A stretch of DNA of 64,000 nucleotides from Halomonas shengliensis (GTDB lineage Bacteria > Pseudomonadota > Gammaproteobacteria > Pseudomonadales > Halomonadaceae). The position numbers were made by a program, and so were the translations under genes. Where the stretch lies: contig NZ_FNIV01000002.1 of assembly GCF_900104135.1 (NCBI RefSeq), positions 310,001-374,000 on the forward strand. The letters run 5' to 3'. Shown here one piece after another: positions 1-9,840 of the stretch. Below the pieces are notes generated by a model. That model was not told the DNA's origin. It was given only the letters and a program-made list of their open reading frames with translations, and made no database searches. Numbering within the stretch: the first letter of the stretch is position 1; the number at the start of each line of letters is the position of its first letter.

Positions 1-1
1 G

Positions 2-1498
2 CTATCGCGCAGCGATCGCTTCGAGCTGGTCGACCAGAAGGTGGCCTATACCGAGCAGCTGGCCGAGATCGAGAGTGAACTCGACCGCCTGTGGTCGGCC
101 TTCCGCGCGCGGGAGACCAACCAGGGCGGCATCGCCGACAGCTTCGATGCCGAGCTCAGCGCCTACCGCCAGGAGGGCATCGGCCATGCGATCAGCCTGC
201 TGCAGAGCGAAGAGAACTTCGACATCTTCACCAACATGCCGGAACACATCGGGACGATGCAGGGCGAGGGTGAGGCGCTGGCGGAGAGCGTCAACGCGAT
301 GATTGCCAGCAAGCAGGAAGCCGCCGGCCTGCTTGCCCAGCAGGCCCGCCAGGGACAGCGCCAGATGCTGATCGCGCTGGCCGCCCTGCTGGGAGCCGGC
401 CTGTTGCTGCTGGTCATCATCGGTGCCATGACCCTGCGTGGTGTGATCCGCCCGGTGCGCGAATCCCGCGCCTTCACCCTGCAGATCGCCTCGGGCAACC
501 TGGCGGCGGACGCCCCGGCTCGCCGGCGCGACGAGCTGGGTCAGCTGGTGGACGCCCTGGACATCATGCGCAAGAGCCTTGGCAGCATCGTCAACGACGT
601 CAACGGCGGCATCGGCATCGTTACCCCCGCGGCCCGCGACATCGCCCGTGGCAACGAGGACCTGTCGGCGCGTACCGAGCAGCAGGCCGCGTCCCTGCAG
701 CAGACCGCCTCCAGCATGGAGGAGATGACCACCACGGTACAGCACAACTCGGACAACGCCCGTCAGGCCAGCGGCCTGGCCGAGGAGAACGCCACCGAGT
801 CGCGCGCCTCCGGTGAGCTGATGCAGCGTGCCGTCTCCACCATGGACGAGATCACCGCCGGTTCGCGCAAGATGACCGAGATCATCGACGTCATCGACTC
901 CATCGCCTTCCAGACCAACATCCTGGCGCTCAACGCCTCGGTAGAGGCCGCGCGTGCCGGCGAGCAGGGGCGCGGCTTCGCCGTGGTGGCCCAGGAGGTG
1001 CGCAACCTGGCCAGCCGCTCCGCGGATGCCGCCAGCGAGATCCGTGAGCTGATCGACGGCTCCGCCCGCCAGATCGGCAGCGGTGCCGAGCTGATCCACC
1101 AGGCCGAGGGCGCCATCGCCAGGGTCATGGAGGCCTCCACCCGGGTCAACGACATCCTCGGCGAGATCACCGCGGCCTCCGAGGAACAGAGCAACGGCAT
1201 CGCCCAGATCAACTCGGCGGTGGCCGAGATGGACCAGGTGACCCAGCAGAATGCCACGCGGGTACAGAGCTCCGCGCGCGCCGCCGGCGAGCTGGAGCAC
1301 CAGGCCATGATGCTCAACCACGCCGTCTCGGCCTTCCGCCTGCGCGGCAGCGGCATGGAACAGGCGCCCAGTCGTCAGCGTCGCCCCGCCGAGGTGGAGA
1401 AGCAGCCGCCGCGTGATGCCGAGGCGCCGGCCGCACGCCGTGATGACACCCGCAGACATAAGGCGACCGAAAGCGTCGAGGAGTGGGAAGAGTTTTGA
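2..1498 (+). CDS. Methyl-accepting chemotaxis protein (5' end outside window)
   Basis: This is a chemoreceptor that passes a signal to CheA/CheW. The frame is open to the left edge, so the N-terminus and first membrane segment are missing, and the GTG at 41 is only an internal valine. The 498 visible residues give the end of a periplasmic helical sensor domain, a membrane helix (about 122-145), a HAMP linker and the long cytoplasmic coiled-coil signalling domain with its highly conserved hairpin tip around [19 protein letters not shown]. The C-terminus ends EEWEEF, which resembles the NWETF pentapeptide that tethers CheR and CheB. cheR follows immediately. The ligand cannot be predicted. Confidence 0.95.
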   Translation, partial: LSRSDRFELVDQKVAYTEQLAEIESELDRLWSAFRARETNQGGIADSFDAELSAYRQEGIGHAISLLQSEENFDIFTNMPEHIGTMQGEGEALAESVNAMIASKQEAAGLLAQQARQGQRQMLIALAALLGAGLLLLVIIGAMTLRGVIRPVRESRAFTLQIASGNLAADAPARRRDELGQLVDALDIMRKSLGSIVNDVNGGIGIVTPAARDIARGNEDLSARTEQQAASLQQTASSMEEMTTTVQHNSDNARQASGLAEENATESRASGELMQRAVSTMDEITAGSRKMTEIIDVIDSIAFQTNILALNASVEAARAGEQGRGFAVVAQEVRNLASRSADAASEIRELIDGSARQIGSGAELIHQAEGAIARVMEASTRVNDILGEITAASEEQSNGIAQINSAVAEMDQVTQQNATRVQSSARAAGELEHQAMMLNHAVSAFRLRGSGMEQAPSRQRRPAEVEKQPPRDAEAPAARRDDTRRHKATESVEEWEEF

Positions 1499-1521
1499 AC
1501 GCCCCCAGGGAAGGTGAAGAG

Positions 1522-2373
1522 ATGACGGCTGCCGGGTCGGGATGGTCGACCGGGCGGCTGGAGCGCGACCTGGAGCTGACGGATGCGGACTTCGCCCGCA
1601 TCCGCCAGCTGATCTATCAGCGCGCCGGCATCGTGCTCGCCGAGCACAAGCGCGAGATGGTCTATAGTCGTCTTGCCAAGCGCCTGCGCCACCACGGCCT
1701 GACGCGCTTCTCCGACTACCTCGCCCGCCTCGAGCGCCAGCCCGAGGCCCGGGAGTGGGAGGCCTTCACCAACGCCCTGACCACCAACCTCACCGCCTTC
1801 TTCCGCGAGGCCCACCACTTCCCGCTGCTGGCCGACCATGTCCGCGGCCGCGCCGGCCGCATCCGGGTGTGGAGCGCGGCGGCCTCCAGCGGCGAGGAGC
1901 CCTACTCCATCGCCATGACGCTGATGGAGACACTGGGTCAGCAGGCCGCCCAGCGCGCCGAGGTCATCGCCACCGACATCGATACCGATGCCCTCGGCAA
2001 GGCGCGTGCCGGCGTCTATCCGCTTGAACAGGTCAGCAAGCTGGAGGAAGCGCGGGTCAAGCGCTTCTTCCAGCGCGGCCGTGGCACCCACCAGGGCCTG
2101 GCCCGGGTGCGCCCGGAGGTGGCCGCCATGGTGGAGTTCGACGCGCTCAACCTGCTGGCGCCCAGCTGGGCGGTGCAGGGGCCCTTCGATGCCATCTTCT
2201 GTCGCAATATCATGATCTACTTCGACAAGGCGACCCAGACGCGTATCCTCGAGCGCTTCGCCCCCCTGCTCAAGCCGGACGGGCTGCTGTTCGCCGGTCA
2301 CTCCGAGAACTTCTCCTACATCACCGACCGCTTCCGCCTGCGTGGACAGACCGTCTACGTGCGCAAGCCATGA
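1522..2373 (+). CDS. cheR: Chemotaxis protein methyltransferase CheR
   Basis: This 283-residue enzyme methylates receptor glutamates with S-adenosylmethionine. It has the small all-alpha N-terminal CheR domain followed by a Rossmann-type methyltransferase domain. The motif VWSAAASSGEEPYSIAM contributes to SAM binding, and FCRNIMIYFDK and FAGHSENF are typical of the family. An upstream GTG at 1483 is in frame, but the ATG at 1522 has AAGGTG five bases before it and gives the normal family length. The gene lies 23 bases after the receptor, consistent with co-transcription and with that receptor's WEEF tail. Confidence 0.95.
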   Translation: MTAAGSGWSTGRLERDLELTDADFARIRQLIYQRAGIVLAEHKREMVYSRLAKRLRHHGLTRFSDYLARLERQPEAREWEAFTNALTTNLTAFFREAHHFPLLADHVRGRAGRIRVWSAAASSGEEPYSIAMTLMETLGQQAAQRAEVIATDIDTDALGKARAGVYPLEQVSKLEEARVKRFFQRGRGTHQGLARVRPEVAAMVEFDALNLLAPSWAVQGPFDAIFCRNIMIYFDKATQTRILERFAPLLKPDGLLFAGHSENFSYITDRFRLRGQTVYVRKP

Positions 2374-2386
2374 CCTCGACCGCGGC

Positions 2387-2413
2387 TAAAGTTCTCGCCA
2401 TCGGCGCCGATAA
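2387..2413 (+). promoter_or_regulatory. FliA (sigma-28) promoter for cheB
   Basis: TAAAGTT at 2387-2393 and GCCGATAA at 2406-2413 match the sigma-28 consensus TAAAGTTT-N11-GCCGATAA almost perfectly, with the exact spacing. The site lies 55 bases before the cheB start, in the only sizeable gap of the cheR-cheZ run. fliA itself is in the window at 12938. It probably drives cheB, the second receptor, cheY and cheZ. Confidence 0.85.
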
Positions 2414-2468
2414 CAGAGGCACGACCTGACCGGACAGCGATCGCTGTCAGAACCACGGGAGACGCCTC

Positions 2469-3530
2469 TTGAGCACCAGCAGAATCAAGGTGCTGTGTGT
2501 CGATGATTCGGCGCTGATACGCGACCTGCTTACCGAGATCATCAACAGCCAGCCGGACATGGAAGTGGTGGCCGTAGCCCCCGACCCCATCGCCGCCCGC
2601 GACCTGATCAAGCGCCATAATCCCGACGTGCTGACACTCGACGTCGAGATGCCGCGCATGGACGGGCTGGACTTCCTGGAACGGCTGATGCGCCTGCGCC
2701 CCATGCCGGTGCTGATGGTCTCCTCGCTGACCCAGGCGGGCTCGGAGGTGACCCTGCGCGCCCTGGAGCTCGGCGCCCTGGATTTCGTCGCCAAGCCCTC
2801 CCTGGGCATCCGCAGCGGGATGCTGGAGTACGCCAACGAGATCGCCGAGAAGCTGCGTGCCGCCGCACGCTCGCGCCCGCATCGCGCGCGGCGCCGCAAC
2901 GAGCCGCCGCCCGAGCGGCTCAAGGCGCCGCTGATCTCCAGCGAGAAGCTGATCATCATCGGCGCCTCCACCGGCGGCACCGAGGCGATTCGCCGGGTAC
3001 TCGAACCGCTGCCGGCCAACAGCCCCGCCATTCTTGTCACCCAGCACATGCCGGGTGGCTTCACTCGCTCCTTCGCCGAACGCCTGGACCGCCTGTGCCA
3101 GATCCGGGTCAAGGAGGCGAGCGACGGCGAGCGCATCCTGCCCGGCCACGCCTACATCGCCCCGGGAGACGCCCACCTCAAGCTGGCCCGCAGCGGCGCC
3201 AACTACGTGGCGCGGCTGGACGAGGGACCGCCGGTCAACCGCCATCGCCCCTCGGTGGATGTCCTCTTCCACTCCGCGGCCACCCAGGCCGGCCGTAATG
3301 CCATCGGCGTACTGCTGACCGGGATGGGCAAGGACGGTGCGGCGGGCCTGGTGGAGATGCGCCAGGCCGGCGCCCCCACCATCGCCCAGGACGAGGCAAG
3401 CTGCGTGGTGTTCGGCATGCCGCGGGAGGCCATCGCCCTGGGCGGCGCCGCCGAGGTGTTGCCGCTGGAGGAAATCGCCCCGCGGCTTCTCTCCCTGGTC
3501 ACCGCCTCGGGACGCGCCCAGCGGGTCTGA
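2469..3530 (+). CDS. cheB: Chemotaxis response regulator methylesterase CheB
   Basis: CheB removes methyl groups from, and deamidates, chemoreceptors in adaptation. The protein has 353 residues, the usual length. It has a receiver domain (residues 5-125, phospho-acceptor D58 in [10 protein letters not shown]), a basic linker (about 133-155) and the methylesterase domain with the catalytic triad S167 (GASTGGT), H193 (TQHMPGG) and D289 (GMGKDGA). The start is TTG, with GGGAG about eight bases upstream; no better in-frame start is near. A strong FliA promoter sits upstream, so cheB can be expressed separately from cheR. Confidence 0.96.
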   Translation: MSTSRIKVLCVDDSALIRDLLTEIINSQPDMEVVAVAPDPIAARDLIKRHNPDVLTLDVEMPRMDGLDFLERLMRLRPMPVLMVSSLTQAGSEVTLRALELGALDFVAKPSLGIRSGMLEYANEIAEKLRAAARSRPHRARRRNEPPPERLKAPLISSEKLIIIGASTGGTEAIRRVLEPLPANSPAILVTQHMPGGFTRSFAERLDRLCQIRVKEASDGERILPGHAYIAPGDAHLKLARSGANYVARLDEGPPVNRHRPSVDVLFHSAATQAGRNAIGVLLTGMGKDGAAGLVEMRQAGAPTIAQDEASCVVFGMPREAIALGGAAEVLPLEEIAPRLLSLVTASGRAQRV

Positions 3531-3587
3531 GGCCACCCACGCGCTACCCGCATCGCGAGATCACAACGCCAACGAAGGAAGCCCGGC

Positions 3588-5300
3588 ATGACACGATTAC
3601 TCCGTAACATCAGCATCCACGCCGCGATGATCACGGTGCTGGCCTGCTTCGCCATCGCCATCTCGGCCGTCGCCGGCATGAGCTTCCTGGCCTCCAAGCA
3701 GGCCAACGAGACCATGGGCACCCTGGAGCAGATCAACATCAGCCAGCTCAACGAGATCAACCGCGCCGACGCCCTGCTCAGCGGCGCCCTGGTCGATCTC
3801 GAGACCGCCTCCAATCACTTCATGATGGGTCGACGTGGCGAGGCGGATGCCCGCCTGGCCTCGGCCATGGACCAGATCGAGCGCGCCGAGGACCGCTACG
3901 AGGCCTTCGCCGCGGTACCCCGTACCGAGGCCGGCGAGGAACTGGGTGCCCGGGTGGAGTCGAGCTTCGTGGCGGTACTCGACCTGGCTCGCCAGCAGCA
4001 TCAGGCACTGGACCAGATGAACTCCACCGGCTTCAACGTGCTGCGTGAGGAGATGGCCGGCCCGGCCCAGGTTCAAGAAGATACTCTGACCGAATTTGTG
4101 CGTTACGCCGACGAGCGTGGCAACGAGCTACAGGCCGACTACGACAGCGTGACGCAGTTCTACAAGCAGCTGGAAGTCGGCATTCTGGTCGCCATCGCCG
4201 TGCTGATCGTGCTGATCTATCTCGGCCTGCGCCGCGTGGTGATCCAGCCACTCAATCATGCGGTGGAGACGCTGGAAACCATCGCCCAGGCCGATCTCTC
4301 CCGGGAGATCAAGGTGCTCAGCCGCAATGAGATCGGCAAGCTGTTCTCCGCCATGCGCGACATGCAGCAGAGCCTGACGCGTATCGTCGGCGACGTGCGC
4401 GACAGCAGCGCCTCGATCCATCTGGGTACCCGCGAGATCGCCAGTGGCAACGCCGACCTCTCCTCGCGCACCGAGCAGCAGGCCGCCTCGCTGGAAGAGA
4501 CCGCCTCGAGCATGGAGCAGATTACCGCGACGGTGAAGCAGAATGCCGACAACGCCCGGCAGGCCAGCGGTCTGGCCCTGGATGCGTCAAACACCGCGGA
4601 GCGCGGCGGCGAGGTGGTCCAGCGGGTGGTCAGCACCATGCACGGCATCTCCGGCAGCTCCCAGAAGATCGCCGACATCACCGGCGTGATCGACTCCATC
4701 GCCTTCCAGACCAATATCCTGGCCCTCAACGCCTCCGTGGAGGCGGCCCGCGCCGGCGAGCAGGGCCGCGGCTTCGCCGTGGTGGCCGGCGAGGTGCGCC
4801 AGCTGGCGAGCCGCAGCGCCGACGCCGCCAAGGAGATCAAGGGCCTGATCGAGAGCTCCGTCAGCCAGGTCGCCGAGGGCTCCACCCTGGTGGAGCAGGC
4901 CGGCGACACCATGCAGGAGGTGGTCGCCGCCGTGCGCCGCGTCACCGACATCATGGATGAGATCTCCGCTGCCTCCCAGGAGCAGAGCGACGGCATCGAG
5001 CAGGTCAGCACCGCCGTCGGCCAGATGGATCAGGTGACCCAGCAGAACGCCTCCCTGGTCCAGGAGGCCTCGGCCGCCGCCGCCTCGCTGGAGGAGCAGG
5101 CCAGCCGCCTGGAGGCCGCGGTGGCGGTATTCCGGCTCGCCGGCCATGCCGCCCCGGAGACGGCCAACGCTACGCCCCGGACCAAGCCGGGAGAAGCCAG
5201 CAGCGAGCCCCGTGACGCGCCCCCTGCCCCGTCACGCCCCAGCCGCCAGACGGCGGCTCGCAAGGAGACCCCCGCCGAGGCCGAGTGGGAAGAATTCTGA
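3588..5300 (+). CDS. Methyl-accepting chemotaxis protein
   Basis: This is a complete 570-residue chemoreceptor. It has a membrane helix at about 11-33, a periplasmic four-helix-bundle type sensor region (about 34-194), a second membrane helix (about 195-215), a HAMP domain and the signalling coiled coil with the conserved hairpin tip. A Pro/Ala-rich linker leads to a terminal EWEEF, the same CheR/CheB tether-like ending as the first receptor. A run of AAGGAAG precedes the ATG. It lies between cheB and cheY, probably in the operon driven by the promoter at 2387. The ligand is unknown. Confidence 0.95.
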   Translation: MTRLLRNISIHAAMITVLACFAIAISAVAGMSFLASKQANETMGTLEQINISQLNEINRADALLSGALVDLETASNHFMMGRRGEADARLASAMDQIERAEDRYEAFAAVPRTEAGEELGARVESSFVAVLDLARQQHQALDQMNSTGFNVLREEMAGPAQVQEDTLTEFVRYADERGNELQADYDSVTQFYKQLEVGILVAIAVLIVLIYLGLRRVVIQPLNHAVETLETIAQADLSREIKVLSRNEIGKLFSAMRDMQQSLTRIVGDVRDSSASIHLGTREIASGNADLSSRTEQQAASLEETASSMEQITATVKQNADNARQASGLALDASNTAERGGEVVQRVVSTMHGISGSSQKIADITGVIDSIAFQTNILALNASVEAARAGEQGRGFAVVAGEVRQLASRSADAAKEIKGLIESSVSQVAEGSTLVEQAGDTMQEVVAAVRRVTDIMDEISAASQEQSDGIEQVSTAVGQMDQVTQQNASLVQEASAAAASLEEQASRLEAAVAVFRLAGHAAPETANATPRTKPGEASSEPRDAPPAPSRPSRQTAARKETPAEAEWEEF

Positions 5301-5305
5301 CTCAC

Positions 5306-5323
5306 GCCGGCGTACGCGCCGGC
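5306..5323 (+). other. Hairpin between the receptor gene and cheY
   Basis: GCCGGCG (5306-5312) and CGCCGGC (5317-5323) form a 7-bp stem around the loop TACG in the 54-base gap before cheY. No T-run follows, so it is more likely a partial attenuator or mRNA-stability element than a full terminator. Confidence 0.4.
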
Positions 5324-5354
5324 CCAACTTGCCAGCACGACACGAGGAAATCCG

Positions 5355-5744
5355 ATGGCAGACAAGAACATGAGCATCCTGGTGGTGGATGACTTCCCGA
5401 CCATGCGCCGGATCGTCCGCAGCCTGCTCAAGGAGCTGGGCTTCACCAACGTCGAGGAGGCCGAGGACGGCCAGGACGCCCTCAACAAGCTGAAGGCCGG
5501 TGGCTTCGAGTTCGTGGTCTCGGACTGGAACATGCCCAACCTGGACGGCCTGGAGATGCTCAAGCAGATCCGCGCCGACGATGCCCTCAAGGACCTGCCG
5601 GTGCTGATGGTCACCGCCGAGGCCAAGAAGGAGAACATCATCGCCGCCGCCCAGGCGGGCGCCAACGGCTATGTGGTCAAACCGTTCACCTCGGCCACCC
5701 TGGAAGAGAAGCTCAACAAGATCTTCGAGAAACTGGGCATGTAA
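5355..5744 (+). CDS. cheY: Chemotaxis response regulator CheY
   Basis: This is a single-domain receiver that, when phosphorylated by CheA, binds FliM to change flagellar rotation. It has 129 residues, the usual length. The acidic pair is D12-D13, the phosphorylation site D57 (SDWNMP), the switch threonine T87 and the lysine K109 (VVKPF), all at the positions known in E. coli CheY. CGAGGAAA precedes the ATG. cheZ follows, which is typical of gammaproteobacteria. Confidence 0.97.
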   Translation: MADKNMSILVVDDFPTMRRIVRSLLKELGFTNVEEAEDGQDALNKLKAGGFEFVVSDWNMPNLDGLEMLKQIRADDALKDLPVLMVTAEAKKENIIAAAQAGANGYVVKPFTSATLEEKLNKIFEKLGM

Positions 5745-5746
5745 GA

Positions 5747-5769
5747 CCGAGGGGCTCAAGGCCCCTCGG
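5747..5769 (+). other. Hairpin in the cheY-cheZ gap
   Basis: CCGAGGGGC (5747-5755) and GCCCCTCGG (5761-5769) form a perfect 9-bp stem with the loop TCAAG. It begins three bases after the cheY stop and ends just before the cheZ ribosome binding site (CAGGAG, 5771-5776). It may lower CheZ translation relative to CheY or protect the cheY 3' end. There is no T-run, so it is not a typical terminator. Confidence 0.55.
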
Positions 5770-5784
5770 CCAGGAGATGACACC

Positions 5785-6471
5785 ATGAGCAACGACATCA
5801 CCCGGGGCAGCCAGCCAGGCAGCAGCGACGACCTGGTACAGCGGATCGGCCAGCTGACCCGGATGCTGCGCGAGAGCATGCGCGAGCTGGGTCTCGACAA
5901 GGAGATCGAGCGTGCGGCGGAGGCCATCCCCGACGCCCGTGATCGCCTGAGCTACGTCGCCACCATGACCGAGCAGGCGGCGGAGCGCGCCCTCAACGCC
6001 ATCGACCGCGCGCAGCCGCTGCAGGACAGCCTGAGCGAACAGGCCGAAGCGCTGGACCGGCGCTGGGCGGAGTGGTTCGCCGAGCCCAAGGAACTCGACG
6101 AGGCGCGCGAACTGGTCACCGAGACCCGTCAATACCTGGCGGCGGTACCCGAGAAGACCCAGGCGACCCACCAGGAGCTCCTCGAGATCATGATGGCCCA
6201 GGACTTCCAGGACCTGACCGGCCAGGTGATCAAGAAGATGATGGACGTGATCCGCGAGATCGAGCATCAGCTGGTGCAGGTGCTGATCGATACCGTCCCA
6301 GAGGGTCAGGCGCGCGACGACCTCCAGAAGAAGGCCAGCGGCCAGTGGGAGTCCGATGACCGCCGCCGCGAGGAGGGGCTGCTCAACGGTCCCCAGGTGA
6401 AGCCGGACGGCGAGGACATCGTCACTGGTCAGGACCAGGTCGACGACCTGCTCGACCAGCTGGGGTTCTGA
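5785..6471 (+). CDS. cheZ: Protein phosphatase CheZ
   Basis: CheZ dephosphorylates CheY-P and so ends the tumble signal. The ATG at 5785 has CAGGAG at 5771 and gives 228 residues, close to the family norm; upstream in-frame codons overlap cheY and were rejected. The motif [11 protein letters not shown] carries the catalytic Asp/Gln region on a long helical hairpin. The C-terminal DDLLDQLGF is the conserved CheY-binding helix. Confidence 0.96.
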   Translation: MSNDITRGSQPGSSDDLVQRIGQLTRMLRESMRELGLDKEIERAAEAIPDARDRLSYVATMTEQAAERALNAIDRAQPLQDSLSEQAEALDRRWAEWFAEPKELDEARELVTETRQYLAAVPEKTQATHQELLEIMMAQDFQDLTGQVIKKMMDVIREIEHQLVQVLIDTVPEGQARDDLQKKASGQWESDDRRREEGLLNGPQVKPDGEDIVTGQDQVDDLLDQLGF

Positions 6472-6492
6472 GCCCCCACCGCACCCCGAATT

Positions 6493-6534
6493 GGCCGTGT
6501 GTCGCGGATAAGACCGCGATAACCGGCCCTTTTT
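6493..6534 (+). terminator. Rho-independent terminator after cheZ
   Basis: The outer arms GGCCG (6493-6497) and CGGCC (6524-6528) enclose the inner perfect stem TCGCGG/CCGCGA with the loop ATAAGA, and TTTTT follows at 6530-6534. It separates the chemotaxis operon from flhB. Confidence 0.7.
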
Positions 6535-6601
6535 GACGCATCACCCCTTCCCCGCCGACGTCACAATGGCCAGGGTGCAGACGAGTGCCCGGTAGACGAC
6601 C

Positions 6602-7759
6602 ATGGCGGATCAGGACAGCGATCAGGAGAAGACCGAAGAGGCCACGCCCCGACGCCTGGAGAAGGCGCGCGAGGAGGGCCAGGTCGCCCGTTCCCGAGAG
6701 CTGGCCACCTTCATGCTGCTGCTGGGCGGAGTGGTCGGCCTCTGGACCATGGGCGAGCTGCTCTACGGGCAGCTCGGCCTGGTCATGGAGCAGGCCTTCC
6801 TGTTCGAGCGCCGCCACGCCATGGAGACCACGCCGATGCTGGCCCATGCGCTGGACCTGGGTAGCCGCACCCTCTACGCCATGCTGCCGCTGTTCCTGCT
6901 GCTGACCGTGGTGGCCCTGGTGGCTCCGGCCCTGCTCGGCGGCTGGCTGATCTCGGCCAAGTCGCTCAAGCCTCAAGCCTCCAAGCTCAACCCCTTCAAG
7001 GGGCTGAAGCGGATCTTCGGCGTGCAGGCCCTGGTGGAGCTGGCCAAGGCGATCGCCAAGTCGCTGCTGGTGGGCAGCGTGGGCATCGCCTTCCTCTACC
7101 TGAACCGCGGCGCCTTCATGGACCTGATGGACCAGCCGGTGCGCCAGGCGCTGGCCCAGGCGCTCTGGATGGCGGCCAAGGCCAGCGGCCTGATGGTGCT
7201 GACCCTGCTGGTGGTGATCCTGATCGACGTGCCCTACCAGATCTGGAGCCACGCCAAGAAGCTGCGCATGAGCAAGGACGAGGTGAAGCGTGAACACAAG
7301 GAGTCCGAGGGGGATCCCCAGGTCAAGGCGCGGATCCGCCAGCAGCAGCAGGCGATGGCGCGCGGCCGGATGATGAGCAAGGTGCCCGAGGCGGATGTGA
7401 TCATCACCAACCCGACGCACTACGCGGTGGCACTGGAGTATCGCGAACAGGGCATGCAGGCCCCGCGGGTCATCGCCAAGGGCGCCGACGCGGTGGCCGC
7501 TCGCATCCGCGACCTCGGTGACGAGCACGGCGTGCCGCGGCTCGAGGCCGCGCCGCTGGCACGCGCCCTCTATCACCATGTGGACCTCGACCAGGAGGTC
7601 CCGGTGACCCTGTACACCGCCGTGGCCGAGGTCATGGCGTGGGCCTTCGGCCTCAGGCGCGCCGGCGGCGAGGCGCCCCCGACACCCCATGACCTGCCGG
7701 TGCCCGACGAGCTCAGCGTCGCGGCGCCCGGCGGAGAGAGCGACGAGACACGCCCATGA
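6602..7759 (+). CDS. flhB: Flagellar type III secretion switch protein FlhB
   Basis: FlhB is the export-gate component that switches substrate specificity from rod/hook to filament proteins. The 385-residue protein starts with the hydrophilic N-terminus seen in the family (QEKTEEATPRRLEKAREEGQV), has four membrane segments, and ends in a cytoplasmic domain with the autocleavage motif N270-P271-T272-H273. The ribosome binding site is weak. It overlaps flhA by four bases (ATGA), so the two are translationally coupled. Confidence 0.97.
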   Translation: MADQDSDQEKTEEATPRRLEKAREEGQVARSRELATFMLLLGGVVGLWTMGELLYGQLGLVMEQAFLFERRHAMETTPMLAHALDLGSRTLYAMLPLFLLLTVVALVAPALLGGWLISAKSLKPQASKLNPFKGLKRIFGVQALVELAKAIAKSLLVGSVGIAFLYLNRGAFMDLMDQPVRQALAQALWMAAKASGLMVLTLLVVILIDVPYQIWSHAKKLRMSKDEVKREHKESEGDPQVKARIRQQQQAMARGRMMSKVPEADVIITNPTHYAVALEYREQGMQAPRVIAKGADAVAARIRDLGDEHGVPRLEAAPLARALYHHVDLDQEVPVTLYTAVAEVMAWAFGLRRAGGEAPPTPHDLPVPDELSVAAPGGESDETRP

Positions 7760-9837
7760 AGGCCTTGCGCCACTACCTGGAACAGCGCGACTGGCTGGCG
7801 AGGGTGCCCGTGAAGGTGCTCGCCGGGCCGCTGCTGATCATCATGATCCTGTCGATGATGATCCTGCCGCTGCCCCCCTTCGCCCTGGACCTGCTCTTCA
7901 CCTTCAACATCGCCCTGGCGGTGATGGTGCTGCTGGTGAGCATGTTCACCGAAAAGCCCCTGGACTTCGCCGCCTTTCCCGCGGTGCTGCTCTTCACCAC
8001 CCTGCTGCGTCTGTCGCTGAACGTCGCCTCCACCCGGGTGGTCCTGATGGAGGGACACGAGGGCGGCGACGCCGCCGGCAAGGTGATCGAGGCCTTCGGC
8101 CAGTTCCTGGTCGGCGGTAACTTCGCCGTGGGCCTGGTGGTCTTCATGATCCTGGTGATCATCAACTTCATGGTCATCACCAAGGGCGCCGGTCGCATCG
8201 CCGAGGTCGGCGCCCGCTTCATGCTGGACGCCATGCCCGGCAAGCAGATGGCTATCGACGCCGACCTCAATGCCGGCCTGATCGGCGAGGAAGACGCCAA
8301 AAAGCGCCGCAGCGAGGTGGCCCAGGAGGCCGACTTCTACGGTTCCATGGACGGCGCCAGCAAGTTCGTGCGCGGCGACGCCATGGCCGGCCTGGTGATC
8401 ATGGTGGTCAACATCCTCGGCGGCCTGCTGATCGGCATGCTCCAGCATGACATGGCGTTCGCCGATGCCGGGCGAACCTATGTTCTGTTGACCATCGGCG
8501 ATGGCCTGGTGGCACAGATTCCTGCGCTGGTGATCTCCACCGCCGCTGGCGTGACGGTCTCCCGGGTCAACACCGACCAGGACGTCGGCCAGCAGATGAT
8601 GAGCCAGCTATTCGTCAATCCGCAGGTGATGATCCTCGCCGCGGCGGTCATGGGCCTGCTCGGCCTGGTGCCCGGCATGCCCAACCTGGTGTTCCTGATC
8701 TTCACCGCCCTGCTGGGCGGATTGGCCTGGTGGCTGCTGCGCGAGCGCGAGCGCAAGCTGGTGGAGGAGGAGATAAGCGCCGCACCGGCTCCGGTGCAGG
8801 AGGCGCCCGAGGCGAGCTGGGAAGACGTGCAACTGGTGGACACCCTGGGCCTCGAGGTCGGCCACCGCCTGATCCCGCTGGTAGACTCGCGCCAGCAGGG
8901 CGAGCTGCTCGGCCGCATCAAGAGCGTGCGCAAGAAGTTCGCCCAAGAGGTGGGCTTCCTGCCGCCGGTGGTGCATATCCGCGACAACCTCGAACTCGGC
9001 GCCAACAGCTACGTGTTGAGCCTCAAGGGGGCCGAGATCGGTCATGCCGAGGCCTATCCCGGCCAGTGGCTGGCCATCGACCCCGGCCAGGTGACCGGCG
9101 AGCTCAAGGGCACCCCGACGCAAGAACCCGCCTTCGGCCTGCCGGCGGTGTGGGTGGATGGCGACCAGCGCGAGCATGCCCAGGTCTATGGCTACACGGT
9201 GGTGGACGCCAGCACGGTGATCGCCACCCACCTCAATCACCTGATGCACCGCCATGCCGCCGAGATGCTGGGCCGCACCGAGGTGCAGAAGCTGCTCGAC
9301 AAGCTCGGCGAGGAGAACAAGTCGCTGGTCGAGGAGGTGGTTCCCAAGGCCATCTCGCTGACGGTGTTCCAGCGCATCCTGCAGAACCTGCTCGACGAGG
9401 ATGTCTCGATCCGCGACTTGCGCACCCTCATGGATACCCTGGCCGAACACGCCACCCAGGTGCAGGATGTCAACGAACTCACCGCGCTGGTGCGCATCTC
9501 GCTGGGGCGTGCCATCACCCAGCAGTGGTTCGGTGGCCAGGAGCAGCTCAACGTGATCGGCCTGGACGGCCAGCTGGAACAGGTGCTGAACCAGGCCATG
9601 AACGGCAACGGCTCGCTGGAGCCGGGCCTCGCCGAGACGCTGATGAGCCAGGCCGAACAGGCGCTGGAGCGCCATGAGGCCAGCGGCGAGCCGCCGGTGC
9701 TGGTGGTCCAGCACAACTTGCGCGCCCTGCTCTCACGCTTCCTGCGGCGGCGGCTACGTCATCTGGTGGTGATGTCCCAGGCCGAGATCCCGGATGACCG
9801 CCACCTGCGCATCACCACCCTGATCGGAGGTCGCTGA
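7756..9837 (+). CDS. flhA: Flagellar export gate protein FlhA
   Basis: FlhA is the major membrane and cytoplasmic-ring component of the flagellar export gate, which uses the proton motive force. It has 693 residues, the usual length. The N-terminal half holds about eight membrane helices and the cytoplasmic loop FHIPEP signature region (GARFMLDAMPGKQMAID). The C-terminal half is the soluble ring domain that docks export chaperones. The start overlaps flhB (ATGA). flhF follows after three bases. Confidence 0.97.
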   Translation: MKALRHYLEQRDWLARVPVKVLAGPLLIIMILSMMILPLPPFALDLLFTFNIALAVMVLLVSMFTEKPLDFAAFPAVLLFTTLLRLSLNVASTRVVLMEGHEGGDAAGKVIEAFGQFLVGGNFAVGLVVFMILVIINFMVITKGAGRIAEVGARFMLDAMPGKQMAIDADLNAGLIGEEDAKKRRSEVAQEADFYGSMDGASKFVRGDAMAGLVIMVVNILGGLLIGMLQHDMAFADAGRTYVLLTIGDGLVAQIPALVISTAAGVTVSRVNTDQDVGQQMMSQLFVNPQVMILAAAVMGLLGLVPGMPNLVFLIFTALLGGLAWWLLRERERKLVEEEISAAPAPVQEAPEASWEDVQLVDTLGLEVGHRLIPLVDSRQQGELLGRIKSVRKKFAQEVGFLPPVVHIRDNLELGANSYVLSLKGAEIGHAEAYPGQWLAIDPGQVTGELKGTPTQEPAFGLPAVWVDGDQREHAQVYGYTVVDASTVIATHLNHLMHRHAAEMLGRTEVQKLLDKLGEENKSLVEEVVPKAISLTVFQRILQNLLDEDVSIRDLRTLMDTLAEHATQVQDVNELTALVRISLGRAITQQWFGGQEQLNVIGLDGQLEQVLNQAMNGNGSLEPGLAETLMSQAEQALERHEASGEPPVLVVQHNLRALLSRFLRRRLRHLVVMSQAEIPDDRHLRITTLIGGR

Positions 9838-9840
9838 TAG

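Noticed and set aside
6533-6567. Sigma-70 promoter for flhB (TTGACG ... CACAAT)
   Set aside because: The boxes are 23 bases apart, too far for sigma-70. No sigma-28 or sigma-54 pattern was found in this gap either.
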